This document shows, piece after piece, positions 17,926-27,078 of a DNA stretch of 64,000 nucleotides. The stretch lies in NCBI RefSeq assembly GCF_002080045.1, contig NZ_MUIN01000001.1, positions 425,908 to 489,907 on the forward strand, written 5' to 3'. The notes below the pieces were generated by a model that was given only the letters and a program-made list of their open reading frames with translations, was not told the DNA's origin and made no database searches. How positions within the stretch are numbered: position 1 is the stretch's first letter; each line of letters begins with the position of its first letter. Position numbers and translations under genes: made by a program. This stretch comes from Pseudomonas sp. Bc-h. GTDB lineage: Bacteria; Pseudomonadota; Gammaproteobacteria; Pseudomonadales; Pseudomonadaceae.

Positions 17926-20900
17926 ATGCTTAACAAAGGATTGTTCCTGGCCTGCGCGCTGGTACTGCTCAGTGCCTGTGATTCCTCCACGTCCGATAAA
18001 CCTGCTCAGGCCCCGGCAACCCCCGCCGCGCCCGCGACGCAGCCGGCGGCAGCAGAGGCTGCCAAACCCAAACCCGCGGTCGACATCCCTGCGCTGAGCA
18101 AACGCTACGCCGGGCGTGAGCTGACGGTGGTCGATGTTTCGGAAATCCAGCTCGATGGCGCTAGCACGCTGTCGCTGAGTTTTTCCGTGCCGCTGAATCC
18201 TGATCAGAAGTTTGCCGAGAAAGTGCATCTGGTCGACAGTGTCAATGGCAAGGTCGATGGCGCGTGGGAGCTGTCCGACAACCTCATGGAATTACGCCTG
18301 CGACATCTGGAGCCCAAGCGCAAGCTGGTGCTGACCGTCGACCCGGGGCTGGCCGCCGTCAACAACAACACCTTGGCGGCTGAATATTCGGCGCGTCTGG
18401 AAACCTCCGACCTGCAAGCCACGGTAGGCTTCGCCAGTCGCGGCAGCCTGTTGCCGACCCGGCTGGCTGAAGGCCTGCCAGTAATCGCGCTGAACGTCGA
18501 CAAGGTCGATGTGGAATTCTTCCGTATCAAACCCGATTCGCTGCCAGCATTTCTCAGTTCCTGGGAAGGCTCGTCCAGCCTGCAAAGCTATGAATCCAAG
18601 GAACTGCTGCCCATGGCCGATCTGGTCTACGGCGGCCGCTTTGATCTCAACCCTGCGCGCAACACCCGCGAAACCGTGCTGCTGCCGATTGCCGGACTCA
18701 AGCAGTTGCAGCAACCGGGTGTGTATCTGGCCGTGATGCGCGCCTCCGGCACCTACAACTATTCCCAACCGGCGACATTGTTCACCCTTAGCGACATTGG
18801 CCTCTCTGCCCATCGCTACAGTAGCCGCCTGGACGTCTTCACTCAGGCGCTCGAAGGCGGCAAGGCGCTTAACGGCGTCGATCTTGAGCTGTATGACGAC
18901 AAAGGCCGCGTGGTCGGCCAAGGCAAGACCGACAACGCTGGCCACGCCGAGCTGCCACTGCCTGCCAAGGCCGAAGTGCTGCTGGCCCATCAGGGCGAAC
19001 AGACCAGCATGTTGCGCCTGAACAGCGCCGCGCTGGATCTGGCGGAGTTCGATATCACCGGCCCGCAGGCCCATCCGTTGCAGTTCTTTATCTTCGGCCC
19101 TCGGGATTTGTACCGTCCGGGCGAAGTGGTGCTGCTCAACGGCCTGCTGCGCGACAACGACGGCAAAAGCGTGAAACCGCAGCCGATCACTGTGGAAGTG
19201 CGTCGCCCCGATGAACAGGTCAGCCGCAAATTCGTGTGGGATGCTGACGCCAGCGGGCTCTACCAATATCAACTGCAACTGTCGGACGAAGCGCCGACCG
19301 GTCGCTGGCAATTGGTGTTTGACCTGGGCGACGGCAAGCCGCAGTTGTACGAATTCCAGGTCGAGGACTTCCTCCCGGAACGCATGGCCCTCGAACTCAA
19401 GGGCAGTGAGACACCGCTGGCACCTGATGCGGCGTTCGACATCTCCATCAACGGTCGTTACCTGTATGGCGCGCCTGCGTCAGGCAATCGCCTGACCGGC
19501 CAACTCTACGTGCGTCCTCTGCGCGAAGCGGCGCCGGCGTTACCGGGTTATCAATTCGGTTCGGTGACCGAAGAAGACCTCAAGCAGGATCTGGAAGTCG
19601 AAGACAGCACCCTCGATGCCAATGGCGAGTTGGACCTGAGTATCGACAGCCAATGGGCCAAGGCTCGTTCGCCGCTTGAGCTGGTGCTGCAGGCCAGCCT
19701 GCAAGAGTCCGGTGGCCGGCCGATTACCCGGCGTCTGACTCAGCCGGTCTGGCCTGCAGACAAACTGCCGGGGCTGCGCGGGCTGTTCGATGGCGAGGCA
19801 ACTGATGGCGACGGCCCGGTGGAGTTCGAAGTGCTCATGGCCGACGCCGAAGGCCACAAACTGGCCGCCGATAATCTCAAGGTGCGGTTGATTCGCGAGC
19901 GTCGCGACTACTACTGGAACTACTCCGACAGTGACGGCTGGAGCTATCACTACAACGAAAAATTCCTGAACCTGTCCGAAGAAACCCTCAGCGTGAAGAA
20001 GGATTCCACGGCGAAGATCAGCTTCCCGGTGGAGTGGGGCCCTTACCGCGTTGAAGTTGAAGACCCAGAAACCGGCTTGATCAGCAGCGTGCGTTTCTGG
20101 GCCGGTTATCGCTGGCAGGACAACGCCGAAGGCGGCGCCGTGCGGCCCGATCAGGTCAAGCTGGCGCTGGACAAACCGGCCTATGCCGATGGCGACACCG
20201 CGAAGGTCACGGTCACGCCGCCGAGTGCGGGTAAGGGCTATCTGCTGGTGGAATCCAGCGAAGGCCCGTTGTGGTGGCAGGAGATCGACGTGCCTGCTGA
20301 AGGCAAGACCTTCGACATTCCTATGGACAAGAAATGGGCGCGCCATGATTTGTACGTCAGCGCGCTGGTGATTCGTCCGGGTGAGCGCAAGGCCAATGTC
20401 ACGCCGAAACGCGCGGTGGGCGTGCTGCACCTGCCGCTGGATCGCTCGCAACGCAAGCTTGCGCTGACGGTTACGGCACCCGAGAAGATGCGGCCCAAAC
20501 AGCCGCTGAAACTCAAGGTCAATGCGAAGAACGCAGACGGCTCGATTCCCAAGGATGTACACGTGCTGGTCGCGGCAGTGGACGTCGGGATCCTCAACAT
20601 CACCGAATACGCCACGCCGGATCCGTTCGCCAGCCTGTTCGGGCGAAAGGAATATGGTGCCGATCAGCTGGATATCTATGGCCAGTTGATCGAGGCCGGG
20701 CGCAATCGGCTTGCCAGTCTGGCATTCGGTGGCGACGCCGCGCTTGCCAAGGGTGGCAAACGTCCGGAAACCAGCGTGACCATCGTCGCCCTGCAAAGCG
20801 CGCCGGTGACCTTGAATGAGCAGGGCGATGCCGAAGTCAGCGTCGACATTCCAGACTTCAATGGCGAGCTGCGAATCATGGCGCAGGCCTGGACTGATGA

Positions 20901-22854
20901 ACGCTATGGCATGGCCGAGGCGAAAACCATGGTCGCCGCGCCGCTGATTGCCGAGCTGTCAGCGCCGCGTTTCCTGGCCGGTGGCGACCAGACCAAAGTA
21001 GCGCTGGATCTCTCGAATCTGTCGGGCAAGGCGCAGAAGCTCAATGTGCAGGTCAGTGCCGAGGGGCAGTTGAGCCTTGGCGAGGCGGACGCAGCAAAAG
21101 TCGTGAGCCTGACTCAAGGCCAGCGCACCACGCTGCAAATCCCGGTGAAAGCTCAGGGCGGATTCGGCCAGGGCGTGATCAAGGTCACGGTCAATGGCCT
21201 GGATCTACCGGGTGAGAGCCTTCCCGCGTTCAGCCGGGAATGGACCATCGGCGTGCGCCCTGCGTATCCGGCGATGCTCAGGCAATATCGCGCGGTGCTC
21301 AAGGATCAGGCGTGGAGCCTGCCGGACGGGGCGCTGGACGCCTTCGAACCTGCGGGGCGCGAAGCCTTGCTCTCGGTGTCGAGTCGTCCGCCGCTGAACC
21401 TGGGCGAGCAGATCCGCGCGTTGAAGGCCTACCCTTACGGCTGTCTGGAACAGACCACCAGCGGCCTCTACCCGTCGCTTTACGCCGATGCCGCCACGCT
21501 CAAGCGCCTGGGGCTGGAAGGCGAGCCGGATGCGGTGCGCAAGCGCAAGATCGAAGTGGGTATCGAGCGCTTGCTGGGCATGCAGCGTTACAACGGCAGT
21601 TTCGGCCTGTGGGGCGCGGACGGCGAAGAAGAATACTGGTTGACGGCATACGTCACCGACTTCCTGCTGCGCGCCCGCGATCAGGGCTACGCGGTGCCGC
21701 CGGATGCGCTGAAGAAGGCCAACGAGCGACTGCTGCGCTATTTGCAGGAACGCAATCAGATCGAGGTCAACTACAGCGAAAACGCCGATCACACCCGCTT
21801 TGCGGTGCAGGCTTATGCGGGGCTGGTGTTGTCGCGCAGTCAGCAGGCGCCGTTGGGTGCGCTGCGCAGCCTGTTCGACCGTCGCAGTGATGCGCGTTCC
21901 GGGCTGCCGCTGGTGCAGCTGTCCATCGCGCTGGAAAAAATGGGCGACAAACCCCGTGCCGATCAGGCGTTGCTGGCCGGATTGGCAGCGGGTCGCAAGG
22001 CCAACGACTGGCTGGCGGATTACGGCAGCCAATTGCGCGATCAGGCATTGATTCTGTCGCTGCTGGAGGAGAACAAACTGGCGTCGGACAAGGTCGAGGA
22101 TCGGCTGTTCGCGCTGTCCGATCAGGTTGCGGCCAGCCGTTATCTCTCGACCCAGGAACGCAATTCGTTGTTCCTCGCAGGGCGTGATCTGCTCGGCAAG
22201 CCAGAAGCCAAATGGGCAGCGACCTTGAACAGCGGCAGCAACAACCGTGAGTTGAGCAACGATCAGCCGGGCGTGAAACTCGACAGCTCGGTGCTGGCCT
22301 CACCCTTGACCGTGCAGAACACGGGCGGCGAAACCCTTTACCAGCAGATGACCATTTCCGGCTATCCATCGCAGCCACCGGCAGCCGGTGGCGAGAACCT
22401 GAGTATTCGTCGCGACTATCTGGGCATGGATGGCGAAGCGCTGAACCTCAATGCGCTGAAGAGCGGCGAGTTGGTGCTGGTGCATCTGGAAGTCAAAGCC
22501 AAGGAGCGTGTGCCGGATGCCTTGGTGGTGGACTTGCTGCCAGCAGGTCTTGAAATCGAGAACCAGAATCTGGCCCAGAGCGCGGCAAGCCTTGAAGACG
22601 CCAGCGAGTCGGTGAAGGCGTGGCGTGAGTCGATGGAAAACGCTGGGGTCAAGCACCAGGAATTCCGTGGCGACCGTTATGTCGCGGCGCTCGATCTGCA
22701 GGGTTTCAACACAGTGCACCTACTGTACCTGGCTCGCGCCGTGACGCCGGGGACGTATCGCGTGCCGCCGCCGCAGGTGGAGTCGATGTATCGGCCGAAC
22801 TGGCAGGCCCTAGGTGAGGCGCCCGCGCAGTTGGTGGTGAAAGGCAAGAAGTAG
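17926..22854 (+). CDS. yfhM: Bacterial alpha-2-macroglobulin lipoprotein (YfhM-type)
   Basis: Periplasmic protease trap thought to protect the cell envelope. The 1642-residue length is close to E. coli YfhM (1653). A lipobox (ALVLLSAC, C18) marks a lipoprotein, followed by a Pro/Ala-rich tether (about 22-60) and a series of MG beta-sandwich domains (for example PLQFFIFGPRDLYRPGEVVLLNGLLRD). The bait region lies before the thioester domain. The thioester motif CLEQ is intact at C1173-Q1176 (YPYGCLEQTTSGLYP), followed by an alpha/alpha toroid and a C-terminal receptor-binding-like domain. pbpC lies just downstream, as in E. coli, where the pair is thought to detect and repair envelope breaches. 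Confidence 0.95.
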   Translation: MLNKGLFLACALVLLSACDSSTSDKPAQAPATPAAPATQPAAAEAAKPKPAVDIPALSKRYAGRELTVVDVSEIQLDGASTLSLSFSVPLNPDQKFAEKVHLVDSVNGKVDGAWELSDNLMELRLRHLEPKRKLVLTVDPGLAAVNNNTLAAEYSARLETSDLQATVGFASRGSLLPTRLAEGLPVIALNVDKVDVEFFRIKPDSLPAFLSSWEGSSSLQSYESKELLPMADLVYGGRFDLNPARNTRETVLLPIAGLKQLQQPGVYLAVMRASGTYNYSQPATLFTLSDIGLSAHRYSSRLDVFTQALEGGKALNGVDLELYDDKGRVVGQGKTDNAGHAELPLPAKAEVLLAHQGEQTSMLRLNSAALDLAEFDITGPQAHPLQFFIFGPRDLYRPGEVVLLNGLLRDNDGKSVKPQPITVEVRRPDEQVSRKFVWDADASGLYQYQLQLSDEAPTGRWQLVFDLGDGKPQLYEFQVEDFLPERMALELKGSETPLAPDAAFDISINGRYLYGAPASGNRLTGQLYVRPLREAAPALPGYQFGSVTEEDLKQDLEVEDSTLDANGELDLSIDSQWAKARSPLELVLQASLQESGGRPITRRLTQPVWPADKLPGLRGLFDGEATDGDGPVEFEVLMADAEGHKLAADNLKVRLIRERRDYYWNYSDSDGWSYHYNEKFLNLSEETLSVKKDSTAKISFPVEWGPYRVEVEDPETGLISSVRFWAGYRWQDNAEGGAVRPDQVKLALDKPAYADGDTAKVTVTPPSAGKGYLLVESSEGPLWWQEIDVPAEGKTFDIPMDKKWARHDLYVSALVIRPGERKANVTPKRAVGVLHLPLDRSQRKLALTVTAPEKMRPKQPLKLKVNAKNADGSIPKDVHVLVAAVDVGILNITEYATPDPFASLFGRKEYGADQLDIYGQLIEAGRNRLASLAFGGDAALAKGGKRPETSVTIVALQSAPVTLNEQGDAEVSVDIPDFNGELRIMAQAWTDERYGMAEAKTMVAAPLIAELSAPRFLAGGDQTKVALDLSNLSGKAQKLNVQVSAEGQLSLGEADAAKVVSLTQGQRTTLQIPVKAQGGFGQGVIKVTVNGLDLPGESLPAFSREWTIGVRPAYPAMLRQYRAVLKDQAWSLPDGALDAFEPAGREALLSVSSRPPLNLGEQIRALKAYPYGCLEQTTSGLYPSLYADAATLKRLGLEGEPDAVRKRKIEVGIERLLGMQRYNGSFGLWGADGEEEYWLTAYVTDFLLRARDQGYAVPPDALKKANERLLRYLQERNQIEVNYSENADHTRFAVQAYAGLVLSRSQQAPLGALRSLFDRRSDARSGLPLVQLSIALEKMGDKPRADQALLAGLAAGRKANDWLADYGSQLRDQALILSLLEENKLASDKVEDRLFALSDQVAASRYLSTQERNSLFLAGRDLLGKPEAKWAATLNSGSNNRELSNDQPGVKLDSSVLASPLTVQNTGGETLYQQMTISGYPSQPPAAGGENLSIRRDYLGMDGEALNLNALKSGELVLVHLEVKAKERVPDALVVDLLPAGLEIENQNLAQSAASLEDASESVKAWRESMENAGVKHQEFRGDRYVAALDLQGFNTVHLLYLARAVTPGTYRVPPPQVESMYRPNWQALGEAPAQLVVKGKK

Positions 22855-22882
22855 CCCGAAGCTGGGGAAACGGACCTTCTTC

Positions 22883-22952
22883 CTGTAGCAGTCCGGCTTG
22901 CCGGCGGCAGCGTCCTTGAGATCGCTGCCGCCGGCAAGCCGGACTGCTACAG
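22883..22952. repeat. REP palindrome with perfect 30 bp arms
   Basis: Left arm 22883-22912 and right arm 22923-22952 are exact reverse complements around a 10-base loop. It contains the Pseudomonas REP core GCCGGCAAGCCGGACTGCTAC. It lies between the convergent ends of yfhM and the small membrane protein gene, so it could stop transcription from both sides or protect 3' ends, although no T-tract follows. Confidence 0.95.
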
Positions 22953-22975
22953 GGTCAGGTGTGTTGGCCTGATGA

Positions 22976-23269
22976 TCAATGAATAATCCAGCTCAGCAGC
23001 CACAGCCCCAGAAACAGCCAGATGATCCCCATGATGATCGAGGCGCGCATGAAGGCGCGGATCGCCGAATACAGCAGCATCAGGCCGATGATCAGCGCGA
23101 TGATGCTGATCAGTGAGGTGTCCATGCCCAGCGTGCGCGACAATCCGTCGACGAAATTGCCACCGGCATGAGTGAACATGTTGAACAACCAGCTTAACCC
23201 GTCGACGACGAAGCGGATCACGGCCCCGATTACCTGGCCGAGCCATTCGAAAACGCTTTCTACCTGCAT
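22976..23269 (-). CDS. Small conserved inner-membrane protein
   Basis: A 97-residue protein not assigned to a named family. It has an amphipathic N-terminal segment (about 1-35), then two strongly hydrophobic stretches (about 52-68, LISIIALIIGLMLLYSA, and about 74-95, RASIIMGIIWLFLGLWLLSW). AGGAAG lies before the ATG at 23269. It is on the minus strand between yfhM and pbpC and divergent from pbpC with a 98 bp spacer. A link to the yfhM/pbpC system is only suggested by position. Confidence 0.7.
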   Translation of the reverse strand: MQVESVFEWLGQVIGAVIRFVVDGLSWLFNMFTHAGGNFVDGLSRTLGMDTSLISIIALIIGLMLLYSAIRAFMRASIIMGIIWLFLGLWLLSWIIH

Positions 23270-23367
23270 GTCTGCTTCCTGATGAAGGGGATGAAACCAA
23301 AAAGGGATTGTTCGCTTTGGCTATCGATTGGCTGGGCGAGTTCCCTGAAGCATAAAGGCTGTTTGGC

Positions 23368-25719
23368 ATGACGCGCGGATTTCTTGTGGGCAAATGGGGG
23401 CGTGTCCTGCGCTGGCTCATCGGTAGCCTGCTGTCACTCTGCCTGCTGCTATGGCTTGCTGACCGACTCTGGCCGCTGCCTTTGCCCAAGGATGATCTTG
23501 CCCGTGTGGTACTCGCCGAAGACGGCACTCCGCTGTGGCGCTTCGCCGATGCCAACGGCGTGTGGCGCTATCCCGTGACGGTCGATCAGGTGTCGCCGTA
23601 TTACCTCGAAGCACTGCTGACCTACGAGGATCGTTGGTTTTATCAGCATCCCGGCGTAAACCCGATGGCGCTGGTGCGGGCGACCTGGCAGAACCTCAGC
23701 GGCGGGCATGTGGTTTCTGGTGGCAGCACGTTGTCGATGCAGGTCGCGCGGCTGCTTGATCCGCATTCGCGCACGCTGGCGGGCAAGCTGCGCCAGCTGT
23801 GGCGAACGGCTCAGCTGGAATGGCATCTGTCCAAGGCTGAGATTCTCGGCCTGTACCTCAACCGCGCGCCGTTCGGTGGCACCTTGCAAGGTGTGGCTGC
23901 AGCCAGTTGGGCGTATCTGGGCAAATCCCCGCAACAACTGACGCGCGCCGACGCTGCATTGTTGGCAGTACTGCCGCAGGCGCCGAGCCGGTTGCGTCCC
24001 GATCGTCATCCTCAGCGCGCGCAAGCGGCGCGGGACAAAGTGCTGAAACGGCTGGCCGAGTTCAATGTCTGGCCACAACAGGCCGTCAATGAAGCGCTGG
24101 AGGAGCCTCTATTGCTGGCGCCACGTCAGGAGCCGAGCCTGGCGCCGCTGCTGGCCCGACGTCTCAACCGCCCCGACAGCCCGCCTTTGATTCGCACGAC
24201 TCTGGACGCCGTTTTGCAGCGCCGTCTCGAGGACCTGTTGCTTGGCTGGCGCGCGCGGCTGCCTGAGCGCACCTCCGCTGCGATTCTGGTGGTGGAGGCC
24301 GAGAACATGGCGGTGCGCGCCTATGTTGGTTCAGTGGACATCGGCGACGCCAAGCGCTTCGGTCACGTGGACATGGTCAGTGCGTTGCGCTCGCCGGGGT
24401 CGACACTCAAGCCGTTCCTCTATGGCAAGGCCATGGACACCGGGCTGATCCATTCCGAATCGCTGTTGCAGGACGTCCCGCGGCGTTATGGTGATTACCG
24501 TCCCGGCAACTTCTCCTCCGGTTTCAACGGCGCCGTGGCGGCGAGTTCGGCGCTGTCGATGTCCCTCAACCTGCCAGCCGTTCAACTGCTTGAAGCCTAT
24601 GGTCCGAAGCGCTTTGCCGCCGAACTGCGCAATGGCGGCGTGCCGCTGACACTGCCGCCTCTGGCCGAACCGAATCTGGCGCTGATCCTCGGCGGCGCTG
24701 GCAGTCGACTTGAGGATCTGGTGGGCGGTTACAGCGCCTTCGCGCGCGGCGGACGCAGTGCCGATATTCGCTTGCAGCCCAATGATCGGCTGCGTGACCG
24801 GCCGATGATGTCGCCGGGCGCTGCGTGGATCATCCGGCGCATCCTCAGCGGGCAGTCACGACCTGATCTGGACCCTCACGCCGAGCTGGTGCAGCGTCCG
24901 CAGCTGGCCTGGAAAACCGGCACCAGTTACGGGTTTCGCGACGCCTGGTCTATTGGCGTCGGGCCGAGGTTTCTGATCGGGGTGTGGATCGGACGACCGG
25001 ACGGCACACCGGTGCCGGGGCAGTTCGGGCTGGCATCGGCGGCGCCTCTGATGCTGCAGGTTCACGACCTGCTGGTGAACCGAGATGCCCAGCGCAATAT
25101 TGCGCCGCCGGTCATGCCGGTGCCGCTGAACGTCGGTGTCGCGGCGATCTGTTGGCCGTTGGGCCAGCCTATGAGCAAGAGCGATCCCAACTGTCGACGT
25201 CAGCGTTTCGCCTGGACGCTGGACGGCACCACGCCACCGACCTTGCAGGCCACCGATCAGCCTCTGGGGTTGGGCTTGCTGGAGAAGATCTGGATCAACG
25301 ACAAGGGGCTGAGAGTCGGCGCCAATTGCCCTCAGGCGCAGCCGAAGGACGTCGCGCTGTGGCCTGCGCCGCTGGAGCCGTGGTTGCCGAAAACCGAGCG
25401 ACGGGAAGCGCGCTTGCCCGCCGTCGATCTTTCGTGCCCACCTCAGGGTTTGGGCCTCGCAGCGCCGCTGTCCATCGTCGGCGTGCGCGAAGGTGATCAG
25501 CTGCGCTTGCCCGCTGGCAGTCAACAGCAATTGCGTCTGAAACTGTCGGCGCTGGGCGGCAATGGTCGGCGCTGGTGGTTCATCGACGGTGCGCCAGTCG
25601 CCGATACCGCCAGTCAGGACAGTTACAGCCACACCTTCAGCCGTCTCGGCCGCTACCAGCTGAGCGTGCTGGACGAAAGCGGGCAGACCGCGCGGGTGGA
25701 GTTCAGCGTGGTGGATTGA
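23368..25719 (+). CDS. pbpC: Penicillin-binding protein 1C
   Basis: Bifunctional peptidoglycan synthase-like protein of 783 residues. It has an N-terminal membrane anchor (about 14-32) and a GT51 transglycosylase domain with EDRWFYQHPGVNP and GGSTLSMQVARLL. The transpeptidase-like domain has the nucleophile S345 in STLK, a SLN motif in SSALSMSLNLP and KTGT at 516-519. The C-terminal BiPBP_C domain (about 690-783) is typical of PbpC. All catalytic motifs are intact. It works with the alpha-2-macroglobulin encoded upstream. Confidence 0.95.
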   Translation: MTRGFLVGKWGRVLRWLIGSLLSLCLLLWLADRLWPLPLPKDDLARVVLAEDGTPLWRFADANGVWRYPVTVDQVSPYYLEALLTYEDRWFYQHPGVNPMALVRATWQNLSGGHVVSGGSTLSMQVARLLDPHSRTLAGKLRQLWRTAQLEWHLSKAEILGLYLNRAPFGGTLQGVAAASWAYLGKSPQQLTRADAALLAVLPQAPSRLRPDRHPQRAQAARDKVLKRLAEFNVWPQQAVNEALEEPLLLAPRQEPSLAPLLARRLNRPDSPPLIRTTLDAVLQRRLEDLLLGWRARLPERTSAAILVVEAENMAVRAYVGSVDIGDAKRFGHVDMVSALRSPGSTLKPFLYGKAMDTGLIHSESLLQDVPRRYGDYRPGNFSSGFNGAVAASSALSMSLNLPAVQLLEAYGPKRFAAELRNGGVPLTLPPLAEPNLALILGGAGSRLEDLVGGYSAFARGGRSADIRLQPNDRLRDRPMMSPGAAWIIRRILSGQSRPDLDPHAELVQRPQLAWKTGTSYGFRDAWSIGVGPRFLIGVWIGRPDGTPVPGQFGLASAAPLMLQVHDLLVNRDAQRNIAPPVMPVPLNVGVAAICWPLGQPMSKSDPNCRRQRFAWTLDGTTPPTLQATDQPLGLGLLEKIWINDKGLRVGANCPQAQPKDVALWPAPLEPWLPKTERREARLPAVDLSCPPQGLGLAAPLSIVGVREGDQLRLPAGSQQQLRLKLSALGGNGRRWWFIDGAPVADTASQDSYSHTFSRLGRYQLSVLDESGQTARVEFSVVD

Positions 25720-25747
25720 GTGCAGGCCCGCTGCGCCGCACGTCCGT

Positions 25748-25782
25748 CCGTAGCCGTCCGGCTTGCCAACGGTAGCGAACGG
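25748..25782. repeat. Half REP element
   Basis: GTAGCCGTCCGGCTTGCCAACGG is the left half of the REP family; no right arm follows. It lies 30 bp after pbpC. Confidence 0.7.
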
Positions 25783-26030
25783 TTTAATACCAATTGATGA
25801 ATTGCGCCAGCGCCGTGCAAAGAGTGATATGTCACCCAGCGGTTTGCAGTATCTGGCAGATGGCTGAGCGAGTTGCAGGCGCTTGGGCGGCAGTCTGTGG
25901 AAGGTGGCCGACTGTCGGCAAGTAGTGCTGCGCAGTGTGAGAACTATCGCGAGTCTGTCGTCCGCGATGCAGTGTTCTTTCGCAGCCTTGCCGAAGGTGG
26001 GAACGTTTCATGGAGAGCCAGCGCCTGTTG

Positions 26031-26067
26031 CAGGCAGGGGGGTCGGATGATCCCCTGCCTTTTTTTA
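26031..26067 (+). terminator. Strong orphan terminator in the pbpC-response regulator gap
   Basis: A nine-pair GC-rich stem (AGGCAGGGG / CCCCTGCCT), an 11-base loop and eight Ts (26060-26067). It is 312 bp after the pbpC stop, with no credible plus-strand ORF in 25783-26030. It could end a long pbpC 3' UTR or a small RNA. The next gene (26110-26517) is on the minus strand, and this hairpin has no T-tract in that direction. Confidence 0.8.
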
Positions 26068-26109
26068 TGCGCTGAAAACGGGAGTCAATCGAGCGTCAGG
26101 GCGCGGCTG

Positions 26110-26517
26110 TTATTGGCCGACCTTGTACACCTTCGGTTCTGGAAAGAGGTTGTTGAGGGTTTCCAGCAGACGGACGTGGTAGATGGGTTTGCGGAAGAGA
26201 TCCAGCACCTGCAGGCGTAGCAAATCGCTGACATCCTCCATGTCGGCGTGGCCCGAGGTGACGATCACCGGCAGGTGCTGGCGTGACGTGTGCTCGCGCA
26301 GGCGCTTGATCAGCGAGATGCCGCTTTCTTCCGGCATCCGCAGATCGGTGATCACCAGCGCAATGTCCGGGTGCTCGGTCAGCAGCTTCAACGCCGCCTT
26401 TACCGAGGGGGCGGTGAAGCAGCAGAAACCCTCGCCTTCGAGCAGTTCGGCGAGCTCTTCGTTGGCGTCCTCTTCGTCGTCAACGAGCAGTAGTTGTTGG
26501 CGTGTGGGGGCGGGCAT
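26110..26517 (-). CDS. Stand-alone response regulator receiver protein
   Basis: The 135-residue protein is a single receiver domain: DDEED at 13-17 forms the acidic pocket, D58 in VITDLRMPEESG is the phosphoacceptor, TSG (about 91-93) is the switch Thr region and the conserved Lys is in FRKPI. It has no output domain. It lies 47 bp downstream of the pilin gene flp on the same strand, so it may be cotranscribed and serve the Tad/PprAB locus as a phosphate relay or sink. That role is inferred from position only. Confidence 0.9.
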   Translation of the reverse strand: MPAPTRQQLLLVDDEEDANEELAELLEGEGFCCFTAPSVKAALKLLTEHPDIALVITDLRMPEESGISLIKRLREHTSRQHLPVIVTSGHADMEDVSDLLRLQVLDLFRKPIYHVRLLETLNNLFPEPKVYKVGQ

Positions 26518-26564
26518 TGATACGACCTTGGCTAGTTGATCAGATGGCGAGCAGGCGATTGGAG

Positions 26565-26759
26565 CTAATCTGCCGCCTCTCCGCCGAGGGCCGTGATGAT
26601 TTCATTGAACCGGCCTTTGATGGCATCGCCCATTGGCGTGATCATCGCGAACAGCACAAGCGCAACCATGGCGACAATGACTGCGTATTCGATGGCGGAA
26701 GCCGCCTCTTCGTTTTTGACGAAGCGACGAAGTAACACTGACAGGTAAGTGAGGAACAT
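26565..26759 (-). CDS. flp: Flp-type (type IVb) prepilin
   Basis: Major subunit of the Flp/Tad pilus. The 64-residue product starts at 26759 after an AAGGAG site. The N-terminal leader (about 1-19) is followed by the Flp signature ASAIEYAVIVAMVALVLFAM, in which the E-Y pair at +5/+6 defines the FppA cleavage site. The residue before the cleavage site is Ala, where most Flp pilins have Gly. The 34 residues added by an in-frame start at 26861 are not part of the family. It is divergent from the rcpC-tad operon. Confidence 0.92.
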   Translation of the reverse strand: MFLTYLSVLLRRFVKNEEAASAIEYAVIVAMVALVLFAMITPMGDAIKGRFNEIITALGGEAAD

Positions 26760-27078
26760 CTGACTTCTCCTTTGCGCTGAGTAAGCGCCGTTACGCGTAT
26801 ACAGCGTTTGACAATCCTTCGTACCCACAGCATTGACCCCATTTCGCCACTCCACAATCACAAGAAAGCATTAATCAGAAAGTATTAGTGTCGGGCGGCA
26901 GCGCAATCAGTGTCGGCCCTTCGAACGAATGTAATTAGGTGAAATTTCCCACGACTGATGGCGTTTTGGATGACGTCGACTACCTTCATATAGCGAAAAG
27001 GATGAATGTTCACAGCCACCTGAATGACAGGTTGTCTCGTAACGTTTTCGAGGTTGTAGTCGGGCATGGGAGGCCGTA
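26760..27078. promoter_or_regulatory. Divergent promoter region of flp and rcpC-tad
   Basis: This 319 bp AT-richer spacer holds the promoters of flp (minus) and rcpC (plus). An inverted repeat ACCTG-N5-CAGGT lies at 27018-27032, 47 bp before rcpC, and could bind a regulator. In P. aeruginosa PprB activates both genes, but I cannot recognise a PprB site here. GGGAGG at 27069-27074 is the rcpC ribosome binding site. No gene is seen. Confidence 0.55.

Noticed and set aside
25850..26067. An rsmX/Y/Z-type sRNA in the pbpC-response regulator gap
   Set aside because: A few GGA motifs and a terminator are present, but the TGTAAG-N6-CTTACA GacA site and the AnGGA hairpin series are not seen; kept only as an unassigned sRNA candidate.
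25873..26220. 115-codon plus-strand ORF across the orphan terminator
   Set aside because: It runs through a strong terminator hairpin and into the response regulator gene, with no good start signal.
26885..27067. 60-codon minus-strand ORF in the flp-rcpC spacer
   Set aside because: It lies in the promoter region and has no domain or good start site.
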